From contig JAOZPY010000052.1 of the NCBI GenBank assembly GCA_029932495.1, forward strand, positions 1-11,138: a DNA stretch of 11,138 nucleotides, read 5' to 3'. The translations under genes and the position numbers were made by a program. The DNA is from Desulfobacterales bacterium. Lineage in GTDB: Bacteria > Desulfobacterota > Desulfobacteria > Desulfobacterales > JAFDCJ01. Of the stretch, positions 1 through 6,255 are shown one piece after another (position 1 is the stretch's first letter; each line of letters opens with the position of its first letter). The notes under the pieces are model-generated. The model did no database searches and was not told where the DNA came from. It worked only from the letters and a program-made list of their open reading frames with translations.

Positions 1-1318
1 GCGGCATGACGCGTTGGACGAGTCCGGGATAACGCCGTTTCAGCAAAACCCGGAGTCGGGCCAATTCAAATATGGCCAACAGGTCGGCCGCCAGAGCCGG
101 CAACGGGAACAAGCTGAAAAATCGCTGCAAATCGCAACTGTCTTTGTCGTCTGCGCTCGCATACCCCTCCCGGTGCAGTTTTCCCAGCCATTCGGCACAT
201 TTTTGCGATAGCGCTTTCGACGCCCTCGTCGGCGAGGCTGCGCAGCATTGCTCCAGGGCCTTTTCAAGATCGAAGTCAAAGGTCGCAAACTCGTAAAATG
301 CCGCTTCCAGCCGGGTGAGTGCCAGATAAATAAAAAGGTTTTCGCTGCGCTGCCCGAAGATATCGATTTCATCCGGAAGATAAACAAAGCGACCGTCCGA
401 GCACACCCCCGGATCTGATTCCAGTTCCGGAACAATCGTTTGAGGCAGTGCCGATGCGGGGCGCACCGCAAGAGGCATTCCCGTACGGGCGGTAAGATAT
501 CGGTTCAGGCGCGACTGCTCCTCATCCAGTCCGACACAGATTTGCATGCGTCGACAGATGTCCCGCCCGGTTTTTGAATCCAGCGATAAAAACTTGCTGC
601 CGCGCCCACTATCCTGCTGATATTTTTCCAGCCCGAGGCGCACAAAATCTTGCAGTGCCGGTCGAGCCAGCCGCTGCAGCCCCTTTTGCATGCCCTCCAT
701 CAAGGCTTGGGCCAACTGATGATCGCTGCGAATCACCCGCTGCAATTGCTCGAGCTGCCAGACTCTTTTCTTTTTGTCGAAAACAGCGACTGCCTCCGGA
801 AGCAAGGAGGCAAACCGCAGACACTGATTGTAATTCAACTGCTGGGAAAAAATGACCTCCATCAGCGCCAGGTAAGCCCGGGCCGATTTTTGATCCCCCG
901 CCTTGAGCAGGGCCGTCAGTGCGGCCAGCGGCCGGTTGAGGGTATAGGTGCCCTTGCCCCGCATGATCCGAGTCACCGCCATAAACTGCTCCAGCAACGA
1001 CCGGCTGCCATGCAGAAACACCGCCACCAGGTGGGTGGCCATGATTCGTCCCAGGGTGGGGCCTTCCCGGGCGGCCTGGCGCACAATATCCCGGTATTCG
1101 AGCAGGCATTCCGGGCTTACCTTTCCGGCCAATTCGGCCATCCCCAGACCCACCGACCGGCCGAAAGAGATCTCCTGGCACAGGCTGCGGATGGATTCGG
1201 CCACCAGGACCTCAACGGTCTGCTCATCGACAAGCGCCTCTTTTTCCAACAACCTGGCCTTGACAGCTTCGGCCAGTTGCGGATCGGCGGCAAACAATGT
1301 TTCAAGGTTGTTTTCCAT
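1..1318 (-). CDS. NorD/CbbO-like protein, partial (C-terminus beyond left edge)
   Basis: The minus strand is open without a stop from the ATG at 1318 to the window edge (439 codons seen). It starts 2 nt after the stop of the CbbQ/NorQ-type ATPase, so the two are almost certainly co-transcribed and translationally coupled. The first ~260 residues are helix-rich and repetitive in character (leucine/alanine-rich, HEAT-like), as in the N-terminal part of NorD/CbbO proteins. Around residues 307-349 I see the family-like stretch DGRFVYLPDEID (308-319), a short gap, then an alanine/leucine helix ending in EFATFDF, resembling the 'DGR..YLP ... FGTF.F' region of COG4548-type proteins. The von Willebrand A domain with its MIDAS motif should lie further on and is not in the window, so this identification rests on the partner gene plus that central region. 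Known members pair with a CbbQ/NorQ ATPase to activate Rubisco or mature nitric oxide reductase; the client here is unknown. Confidence 0.65.
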   Translation of the reverse strand, partial: MENNLETLFAADPQLAEAVKARLLEKEALVDEQTVEVLVAESIRSLCQEISFGRSVGLGMAELAGKVSPECLLEYRDIVRQAAREGPTLGRIMATHLVAVFLHGSRSLLEQFMAVTRIMRGKGTYTLNRPLAALTALLKAGDQKSARAYLALMEVIFSQQLNYNQCLRFASLLPEAVAVFDKKKRVWQLEQLQRVIRSDHQLAQALMEGMQKGLQRLARPALQDFVRLGLEKYQQDSGRGSKFLSLDSKTGRDICRRMQICVGLDEEQSRLNRYLTARTGMPLAVRPASALPQTIVPELESDPGVCSDGRFVYLPDEIDIFGQRSENLFIYLALTRLEAAFYEFATFDFDLEKALEQCCAASPTRASKALSQKCAEWLGKLHREGYASADDKDSCDLQRFFSLFPLPALAADLLAIFELARLRVLLKRRYPGLVQRVMP

Positions 1319-1320
1319 GG

Positions 1321-2136
1321 TTAGAAAATATCTTCAATCAGGTCCTCCATTGTCTCCTGCAGCCTGGCATCATCGGTCAACGGCAGGCAAATGGCACTGC
1401 GACAGGCCTGAGCAGGCAAAATACCTTGGCCAATCAGCCGGGCCGCATAAATCAGCAGGCGCGTGCTGGCCCCTTCGGTCAGGCCCTGCTCCCGGATGTT
1501 GCGAATTTTTGCGGCCAGCGTAACCAGCTTCAGGGCCGTGTCCAAGGCGATTTCCCCTTCACGGGATACAATGGCAGCCTCCTTTTCGGCTGGAGGATAA
1601 TCAAATTGAAGAGAAACAAACCGCTGCCGCGTGCTTTGTTTGAGGTCCTTTAATACGCTCTGATAACCTGGATTATAAGAAATAACCATCATAAATGCGG
1701 GATGCGCCTGAAGGATCTCCCCTTTTTTATCGATGCTCAGCAAGCGCCGGTTGTCGGTCAGCGGATGGATAACCACCGTGGTATCCTTGCGAGCCTCCAC
1801 AATTTCATCCAGATAGCAGATGGCGCCCATGCGCACCGCCCGCGTCAAAGGGCCATCAATCCAGATGGTCTCATCGTTCTTTAACAGGTAACGGCCAATC
1901 AAATCCGAAGCAAAAAGATCTTCATGGCAAGCCACCGTAATCAGTGGACGTTGCAGGCGAAAGGCCATATGCTCCACAAAACGGGTTTTGCCGCAACCCG
2001 TAGGACCTTTGAGCATCACCGGCAGGCCGGCATGAAAGGCCGCCTCAAACAGGGTGATTTCATCGCCGGTTCGCAGATAATACGGTTCGTGATCAATGCG
2101 ATACGCTTCATCAGGTGCTGTTGTTGTTGCAGCCAT
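1321..2136 (-). CDS. CbbQ/NorQ/GvpN-family AAA+ ATPase (MoxR class)
   Basis: This 271-residue protein has the size and full motif set of the CbbQ/NirQ/NorQ/GvpN family. It has Walker A GPTGCGKT (44-51), Walker B ICYLDE (106-111), PLTDNRRLL after Walker B, a sensor-1 asparagine in SYNPGYQ, and the KQSTRQRF..LQFDYP stretch near the arginine finger, typical of CbbQ/NorQ. Such proteins form hexameric rings that use ATP to remodel a client recognised by a VWA partner. The partner here is the NorD/CbbO-like gene directly downstream (2-nt gap). The ATG at 2136 is chosen because GAGGAG sits 6 nt upstream. An in-frame ATG at 2229 would add 31 residues unlike the family and lacks a comparable ribosome site. 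Neither Rubisco nor nitric oxide reductase genes are in view, so cbbQ, norQ or gvpN would each be an over-call. Confidence 0.92.
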   Translation of the reverse strand: MAATTTAPDEAYRIDHEPYYLRTGDEITLFEAAFHAGLPVMLKGPTGCGKTRFVEHMAFRLQRPLITVACHEDLFASDLIGRYLLKNDETIWIDGPLTRAVRMGAICYLDEIVEARKDTTVVIHPLTDNRRLLSIDKKGEILQAHPAFMMVISYNPGYQSVLKDLKQSTRQRFVSLQFDYPPAEKEAAIVSREGEIALDTALKLVTLAAKIRNIREQGLTEGASTRLLIYAARLIGQGILPAQACRSAICLPLTDDARLQETMEDLIEDIF

Positions 2137-2333
2137 TTTAAACTCCTCGATGCGCAGGCCAGCCCCTTCACCGGCGCCCGTCTGCCGGCGACCGCCAACC
2201 AGCGGTAGACTGTGTTTTCCCCAGATCAAATCGTTGACAATGCTTTTTTATTTACCTTAATTGACCAAGGTTTAATCTTGCTTTGCCGGCATGTATGTAA
2301 TATATTGTAAAAATTAGGTAAAGGAAAATGTAT
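2137..2333. promoter_or_regulatory. Divergent intergenic region, ATPase operon / traB operon
   Basis: This 197-bp spacer separates two divergent operons and must hold the promoters of both. The half nearest the ATPase gene (about 2150-2215) is GC-rich; the half nearest traB (about 2225-2330) is AT-rich. A TTGACA hexamer at 2234-2239 faces traB, with only a poor -10 candidate (CTTAAT, 2256-2261, 16-bp spacing). A better -10-like TATATT at 2301-2306 has a weak -35 (TTGCTT, 2278-2283, 17-bp spacing). I see no convincing promoter for the minus-strand operon. Confidence 0.35.
2143..2148 (-). promoter_or_regulatory. Ribosome binding site deciding the ATPase start
   Basis: GAGGAG on the minus strand lies 6 nt before the ATG at 2136. 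It settles the start in favour of the 271-residue form over the longer in-frame reading from 2229. Confidence 0.75.
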
Positions 2334-3509
2334 ATGACAACCGACGTGCAGATGCTGCACCATCTTGAATACAATGGAAAAAATATAACCCTGGTGGGAA
2401 CTGCCCATGTTTCCAGGGAAAGCACCGAACTTGTCAGCCGGGTAATTGAGGAAGAAAAACCGGATACGGTGTGCATTGAACTGTGCCCGTCGCGGTTCGA
2501 GGCTATCCGCCGTAACCAACGCTGGCAGGAGACAAATATCGTCAAGGTCATCAAAGAGAAAAAATCTTTCCTGCTGCTTTCCAATCTTCTGCTGGCCTCG
2601 TTTCAAAAACGAATTGCTAAAAAACTGGACGTCCAACCGGGTGCTGAGATGATCGCCGCCATTGAAACGGCTGAACAGGTGGGAGCTGAAATCTGGCTGG
2701 CCGACCGCGATATCCGTACCACCCTTTCCCGGGTCTGGCGTGCCATGGGCCTGTGGAGCAAGGGCAAACTGCTGTTCCAGCTGATCCTGTCGCTGGGGGA
2801 AATCGAGGAAATCAGCGAGGAAGACATTGAAAAAATGAAGCAGGCCGATGTTCTTGAAACCCTGCTGGCTGAAGTGGCTAAATCATTGCCGGTTTTAAAA
2901 CAGATTCTCATCGACGAACGCGACAGCTACCTGACCCATAAAATCAGAAACGCCCCCGGCCGGAAAATTGTTGCTGTGGTGGGCGCCGGCCATGTAAAAG
3001 GCATTAAAAAGCACTGGGACGCTGCCATTGACATTCAGGCCCTGGAACAGCTGCCGCCGAAAAAAAAAGCTTTCGGCATCCTCAAGTGGCTCATCCCGGC
3101 CAGCATTCTGGCCATGGTGGCAGCCGGATTCTTTTGGGGAGGCGCCAAGGCCGGAAAAGACATGATCGTCTGGTGGATCGCCGCCAACGGCATTCTGGCC
3201 GGCATCGGAGCCGTCATTGCCCTGGCACATCCGATCACGGTTATCTCCTCCGTGCTGGCAGCGCCGTTGACATCACTAAACCCCATGATTGCCGCCGGAT
3301 GGGTCTCCGGGCTGGTGGAAGCTTTTTCCCGGCAACCCAAAGTCAAGGACCTGGAAGATTTGCCCGAAGACATTCTTTCAATTCGGGGGTTCTGGAAAAA
3401 CAAGGTGACCCGGATTCTGCTGGTGGTGGTTTTCACCAACCTGGGAAGCTCCATCGGCACCTTTGTCGCCTTTCCGGTCATCGTCAAACTGCTGGTGGGA
3501 GTTTCATAG
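2334..3509 (+). CDS. TraB/PrgY-family protein with C-terminal membrane domain
   Basis: This 391-residue protein matches the TraB family (TIGR00261/COG1916 type). Diagnostic elements are GTAHVS (22-27), IELCPSRFEAI (48-58), the LADRDIRTTLSRVW stretch (122-135), ERDSYLTH (195-202) and VVGAGHVKGI (215-224). GTAHVS and the GxxHxxG element are thought to form a Tiki/EreA-like metal-dependent hydrolase fold. After about residue 246 come roughly four hydrophobic segments (about 250-270, 277-299, 301-331 and 360-388), giving a cytosolic catalytic-like domain joined to a membrane domain. The family is named for Enterococcus pheromone-shutdown proteins; its bacterial substrate is not established. AAGGA at 2321-2325 sits 8 nt before the ATG at 2334 but only 2 nt before an alternative ATG at 2328, so I prefer 2334. 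A SPOR/NlpC lipoprotein gene follows 13 nt downstream. Confidence 0.9.
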   Translation: MTTDVQMLHHLEYNGKNITLVGTAHVSRESTELVSRVIEEEKPDTVCIELCPSRFEAIRRNQRWQETNIVKVIKEKKSFLLLSNLLLASFQKRIAKKLDVQPGAEMIAAIETAEQVGAEIWLADRDIRTTLSRVWRAMGLWSKGKLLFQLILSLGEIEEISEEDIEKMKQADVLETLLAEVAKSLPVLKQILIDERDSYLTHKIRNAPGRKIVAVVGAGHVKGIKKHWDAAIDIQALEQLPPKKKAFGILKWLIPASILAMVAAGFFWGGAKAGKDMIVWWIAANGILAGIGAVIALAHPITVISSVLAAPLTSLNPMIAAGWVSGLVEAFSRQPKVKDLEDLPEDILSIRGFWKNKVTRILLVVVFTNLGSSIGTFVAFPVIVKLLVGVS

Positions 3510-3522
3510 TAATTAAGGCTCC

Positions 3523-4320
3523 ATGCGCAACCGCAGAGTTTATCCATGCAACATGATCCAATGCCGCCCGGCATCGATCACCACCTTGATCCTCATCCTG
3601 CTTGCCGTGGCGGGCTGCGGCGGGCAGCGCGCGGTTTCACCCCATAGAGCACCCGTATCCGCCTCCAGACAGCTTGCCCTGATGCGTTACAGCATCCAGG
3701 TCGGCGCCTTTTCAAACCAGACCAATGCCGTGCGAATGACGCAACGGCTTCGCCGGCATGGGATTAACGCCTATCATTTTCTTCACAGTTCGGGACTGTA
3801 CAAGGTCCGCTTTGGAAACTATGCCTCCAAGAACGCCGCCCGCAGCAAGGCCGAGGCGCTGAAAAACGCCGGAACCATCGACCGTTACTACATCGTCAGC
3901 CCCCGGGATTACCACTTCGCCGCCGGCAGCCCGGCGGCAAAAGCGCAACTGCGGCAGGCCATCGTGAGTACCGCCGAAAGATATATCGGCGTCCCCTATC
4001 GCTGGGGCGGGCAGTCCGCCCGGACGGGTTTTGATTGCAGCGGGTTGACCATGGTGGTCTATCGTCTCAATGGACTGGATCTGCCGCGTTCGTCACGCCA
4101 GCAGTGGCAGGTCGGCAAACCGGTCAGCCGATCGCAGCTGGCCAAAGGGGACCTGGTTTTTTTTGCGACCTCCGGCGGCCACCGGGTTTCCCATGTGGGC
4201 ATCTATACCGGCAATGGAAAATTTCTGCACGCCCCCGGCAGGGGCCGGACCATTCAAATATCATCGCTGTCAAACTCCTACTACAAACGCCACTACCGGG
4301 GTGCTCGATCCTACCTTTGA
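3523..4320 (+). CDS. Lipoprotein with SPOR and NlpC/P60 domains (cell-wall peptidase)
   Basis: This 265-residue protein is a predicted outer-membrane lipoprotein. It has a basic N-region, a hydrophobic stretch (19-31) and the lipobox VAG-C with lipidated Cys32. Residues ~55-126 form a SPOR domain (starts RYSIQVGAFSN, contains LYKVRFGNYAS), which binds denuded peptidoglycan strands. Residues ~143-265 form an NlpC/P60 cysteine peptidase domain with Cys172 in FDCSGL, His224 in SHVGIY and His236 as the third polar residue, plus the RWGGQS and KGDLVFF elements. All catalytic residues are present, so an active peptide-stem endopeptidase is expected (DL- or LD-type not distinguishable). The start at 3523 has TAAGG 4 nt upstream; an internal ATG (residue 11) would still give a lipoprotein but has no good ribosome site. 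It is 13 nt after the TraB gene, so probably the same transcript. Confidence 0.92.
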   Translation: MRNRRVYPCNMIQCRPASITTLILILLAVAGCGGQRAVSPHRAPVSASRQLALMRYSIQVGAFSNQTNAVRMTQRLRRHGINAYHFLHSSGLYKVRFGNYASKNAARSKAEALKNAGTIDRYYIVSPRDYHFAAGSPAAKAQLRQAIVSTAERYIGVPYRWGGQSARTGFDCSGLTMVVYRLNGLDLPRSSRQQWQVGKPVSRSQLAKGDLVFFATSGGHRVSHVGIYTGNGKFLHAPGRGRTIQISSLSNSYYKRHYRGARSYL

Positions 4321-4406
4321 TCTTAATTGATTGACTTAAAAAACCAGCTGTTTTCAATGGATTATATCATTTTTTAGCCACTTCTCAAAAAGTTTCCTTA
4401 AGCGCC

Positions 4407-4455
4407 GCGCCGGTGGGATATTTTTATCGCTCTGTTAAAAACATCCCACCGGCGC
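4407..4455. terminator. Perfect 13-bp GC-rich hairpin, possible bidirectional terminator
   Basis: GCGCCGGTGGGAT (4407-4419) is exactly complementary to 4443-4455. Inside, TTTTTA (4421-4426) can pair with TAAAAA (4436-4441) after one mismatch, leaving a 9-nt loop. It lies 87 bp after the lipoprotein stop in a convergent gap, where a terminator is expected. No T-run follows the stem on either strand, so intrinsic termination is not assured; it could instead be a transcript-stabilising stem or a repeat element. Confidence 0.45.
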
Positions 4456-4507
4456 TCGGTCTGGATCCATTGCCAGAATTTTGGTAACTTTTCGACCTAT
4501 AAAAATC

Positions 4508-4718
4508 GATGTGAATTGGCCGGGGGATGGTGTTTTCTGGAAACCGGTATGATTCTCAGTTGCTCCTTATTTTCGCAGTGTCCCTTGTTTGGGATGAATG
4601 GCACGGGATCGATTGAAATTAGCAGATAATAGAGCCTCGTCCCAAACAAGGGACACGCTGCTGCGGTATGGTTTCATACCGGTTGGAAGAAAATAGCATC
4701 CCCCGGTCAATTCACACC
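4508..4718. repeat. Long imperfect inverted repeat (foldback, MITE- or REP-like)
   Basis: Two arms of about 80 nt face each other around a ~45-nt centre. The outermost blocks, 4510-4529 and the complement of 4697-4716, match with one mismatch (core TGTGAATTG, then CCGGGGGATG). A middle block AACCGGTATGA (4542-4552) pairs with 4674-4684. The innermost block GTGTCCCTTGTTTGGGA (4578-4594) pairs perfectly over 17 bp with 4640-4656. The segments between blocks have diverged and differ slightly in length. The right arm also carries a small 7-bp hairpin (4664-4681). No transposase lies nearby. This could be a non-autonomous miniature element, a REP/BIME-like palindrome or a structured RNA; the sequence alone does not decide. 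Confidence 0.8.
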
Positions 4719-4787
4719 TTAACCACCGTCGATGGCGCTCCCAACTGCAAACCCGCAGAGAACGCGGCCCAGCGGGAAAAAGACCAT

Positions 4788-5588
4788 TTATATTTTAGAA
4801 CTGATTTCCACCACTTTGCGCTGCATTGTCCGCCCCTTGCCCAGATCATAGCTCTTTTTCACCACCTTGAGCCGTCCGGCGGCAAACAGTTGAATGCATT
4901 CCGGGTAAAGTTCCCATTCCAGCTGCAGTCCTTTTTTGCGGACGGCCTCGATGTCGTCGCCGGGCACAATGGGAAAGGCCCGCTGGCCGATAATCGGACC
5001 GGTGTCCTCGCCGTAATCGATAAAATGGACGGTACAGCCCCCAACCTTGCACCCGTAGCGGAAGGTGTCGCCATAGCCGTCGGTGCCGCCGAAGGCCGGC
5101 AGCAGGGAAGGATGGATATTCATGATCCGGGGCCGATCCGGGTCGGTGTTGATCCGGTCGATAAAATAAGGACTCAGGTTGCGCATGAAGCCGGCCAGCA
5201 CCAGCAAGTCAAACGGATACGGCCTGATCGCCTCCAGCAGGTGGTTCTCGACCGGCACCCGGGTCATTAAAAAAGCGCGGCCTTTGGCCAGATCAGCGCC
5301 GCTGGGAAACAGGGCCTGCCGGGCCAGGAGTTCATCCATGTTGCAGTCTTCCGGCAATTTGGCTTTTTCGGAGTTTCGCCGTATATCCGCGATGATGGTG
5401 TCATAATCGACCACAAAGGTTGCGATACCGTTGTGCCGGGCCCTTTCGAGACCGTGCGCACGCGGATTGTCAGCGCCGACAAAAACCATCCGGCCGTCTA
5501 TTTTTTCCTCGGTGCAGGCATCAATAATTGCCTGCAGGTTGCTGCCGCCACCCGAAACGAGTGCGCCGATTCGGATTTTACGCTGCAT
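4788..5588 (-). CDS. purN: Phosphoribosylglycinamide formyltransferase, long form
   Basis: PurN transfers a formyl group from 10-formyl-tetrahydrofolate to glycinamide ribonucleotide, the third step of de novo purine synthesis, in the cytosol. The phosphate-binding loop VSGGGSNLQAII (11-22), AGFMRNLSP (132-140), catalytic NIHPSLLP (Asn157, His159) and EDTGPII (Asp195) are all present; the Asn-to-Asp spacing of 38 equals that of E. coli PurN (106/144). The protein has 266 residues against about 190-220 usual. The excess is mostly a roughly 47-residue insertion between about residues 63 and 125, before AGFMR. The segment after NIHPSLLP reads FGGTDGYGDTFRYG, unlike the GLHTHRQAL type of E. coli. 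The ATG at 5588 is chosen for GAAGGAG 5 nt upstream; an upstream in-frame ATG at 5618 is less likely. No other purine gene is adjacent; thioredoxin diverges upstream. Confidence 0.93.
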   Translation of the reverse strand: MQRKIRIGALVSGGGSNLQAIIDACTEEKIDGRMVFVGADNPRAHGLERARHNGIATFVVDYDTIIADIRRNSEKAKLPEDCNMDELLARQALFPSGADLAKGRAFLMTRVPVENHLLEAIRPYPFDLLVLAGFMRNLSPYFIDRINTDPDRPRIMNIHPSLLPAFGGTDGYGDTFRYGCKVGGCTVHFIDYGEDTGPIIGQRAFPIVPGDDIEAVRKKGLQLEWELYPECIQLFAAGRLKVVKKSYDLGKGRTMQRKVVEISSKI

Positions 5589-5593
5589 TACCG

Positions 5594-5600
5594 CTCCTTC
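5594..5600 (-). promoter_or_regulatory. Ribosome binding site of purN
   Basis: GAAGGAG on the minus strand, 5 nt before the ATG at 5588, fixes the purN start 30 nt downstream of another in-frame ATG (5618). Confidence 0.8.
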
Positions 5601-5649
5601 CTGTATTAGAAAACACAATGTTTTAAAAATGGCAGAATCCGCACATCAA

Positions 5650-5672
5650 GTCAACCGTCCCGTGAGGTTGAC
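5650..5672. promoter_or_regulatory. Dyad in the purN/trx divergent promoter region (candidate operator)
   Basis: GTCAACC (5650-5656) and GGTTGAC (5666-5672) form a perfect 7-bp inverted repeat with a 9-nt spacer. The right arm overlaps the trx -35 hexamer TTGACA (5668-5673). The left arm read on the minus strand gives TTGACT, which could serve as a -35 for purN, though I see only poor -10 matches for it. The dyad could be an operator or simply two facing -35 hexamers. Confidence 0.4.
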
Positions 5673-5696
5673 AAGGCCATTGCCCATAACTATAAT
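5668..5696 (+). promoter_or_regulatory. Consensus sigma-70 promoter of the thioredoxin gene
   Basis: TTGACA (5668-5673) and TATAAT (5691-5696) are both perfect hexamers with the ideal 17-bp spacing. Transcription would begin near 5703, giving a leader of about 34 nt before the ATG at 5737. This is the strongest promoter signal in the window and suggests high constitutive expression unless repressed at the overlapping dyad. Confidence 0.85.
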
Positions 5697-5736
5697 GAGC
5701 CATTGTAATTTCAATCAAGGGAAAGGATTATTCGTT

Positions 5737-6063
5737 ATGGCAGAAGAAATCGTGGAAATAAATGATGACAACTTTGAAACTGAAGTACTGCAATCAGACA
5801 AACCGGTACTGGTGGATTTTTGGGCGCCCTGGTGCGGGCCCTGCAAGGCTATCGGACCGATGGTCGAAGATCTGGCCGGCACTTTCGGCAATCAGGTCAA
5901 ATTTGCCAAATGCAATGTGGACAATAGTCCCATAACGCCCGGCAGATTCGGCATCAAGGCTATTCCGACACTGATTCTTTTCAAATCCGGCGATGTGATC
6001 GACCAGATTATCGGCCTGGTCGCCAAATCCCGGCTGGAAGAGGCCATTAGAAAGTCGCTTTAA
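5737..6063 (+). CDS. trxA: Thioredoxin
   Basis: A 108-residue classic thioredoxin, the normal single-domain length, without a signal peptide, so cytosolic. It carries the redox motif WCGPC (Cys33, Cys36), the buried Asp27 of VDFWAPW, and the cis-proline in AIPTL (Pro77). It reduces protein disulfides and is itself recycled by thioredoxin reductase, which is not in this window. The ATG at 5737 has AAGGA (5723-5727) 9 nt upstream and begins at the first beta strand as expected; an upstream in-frame reading into the purN region is spurious. Expression is explained by the consensus promoter at 5668-5696. The region after the stop shows no clear terminator, so read-through toward bamD is possible. 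Confidence 0.95.
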   Translation: MAEEIVEINDDNFETEVLQSDKPVLVDFWAPWCGPCKAIGPMVEDLAGTFGNQVKFAKCNVDNSPITPGRFGIKAIPTLILFKSGDVIDQIIGLVAKSRLEEAIRKSL

Positions 6064-6255
6064 AAGTAGCTTCAAAACGCCAGATCGCGTTAAAAATCCG
6101 CCACAGACAGACGAATTGATGAGAAAAAAGCGCAGCACACACGGCAGGCTATGAGCATTTTGAATAAACTCGCAGGGCCGTGCCTGAGCGTTAGATTTGG
6201 TTTTGCAACCACTTCTGGTCAATTTGAACCACAATCGCGCCAAAAACGCAAAGTC

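Larger units (their letters stand above)
4321..4787. other. Gene-free region with two inverted-repeat structures
   Basis: No credible gene is found in this 467-bp stretch between the NlpC/P60 gene and the convergent end of purN. It holds a perfect 13-bp hairpin (4407-4455), a long imperfect foldback (4508-4718), and a weak 5-bp stem near the purN stop (CCCGC 4752-4756 / GCGGG 4772-4776). The first 80 bases after the lipoprotein gene are AT-rich. Neither operon has a classic hairpin plus T-run terminator here. Confidence 0.7.

Noticed and set aside
609..1181. 190-codon minus-strand frame, rich in Gly, Pro and Arg
   Set aside because: It overlaps the better frame that starts at 1318 next to the ATPase stop and has a low-complexity translation typical of an out-of-frame reading.
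650..1324. 224-codon plus-strand open frame opposite the NorD/CbbO-like gene
   Set aside because: It is the exact codon-phase complement of a long minus-strand coding frame, so it stays open because of GC-rich codon use. It has no recognisable domain and no good ribosome site.
2226..2636. 136-codon minus-strand frame opposite the traB start
   Set aside because: It lies antisense to a clear TraB coding frame with intact motifs and shows no domain of its own.
4510..4716. Insertion sequence or CRISPR repeat explanation for the inverted repeats
   Set aside because: No transposase frame lies between or next to the arms, and there are no regularly spaced direct repeats, so neither a complete insertion sequence nor a CRISPR array is present.
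4752..4776. Small stem CCCGC/GCGGG near the purN end as its terminator
   Set aside because: Only five base pairs with a 15-nt loop, and the T-run on the minus strand precedes the stem instead of following it.
4668..5270. 200-codon plus-strand frame across the foldback and purN
   Set aside because: Most of it is antisense to purN, and its beginning sits in the right arm of the inverted repeat; no family resemblance.
5431..5736. In-frame upstream extension of thioredoxin
   Set aside because: It reads back through the promoter into antisense purN. The ATG at 5737 has its own ribosome site and gives the standard thioredoxin length.
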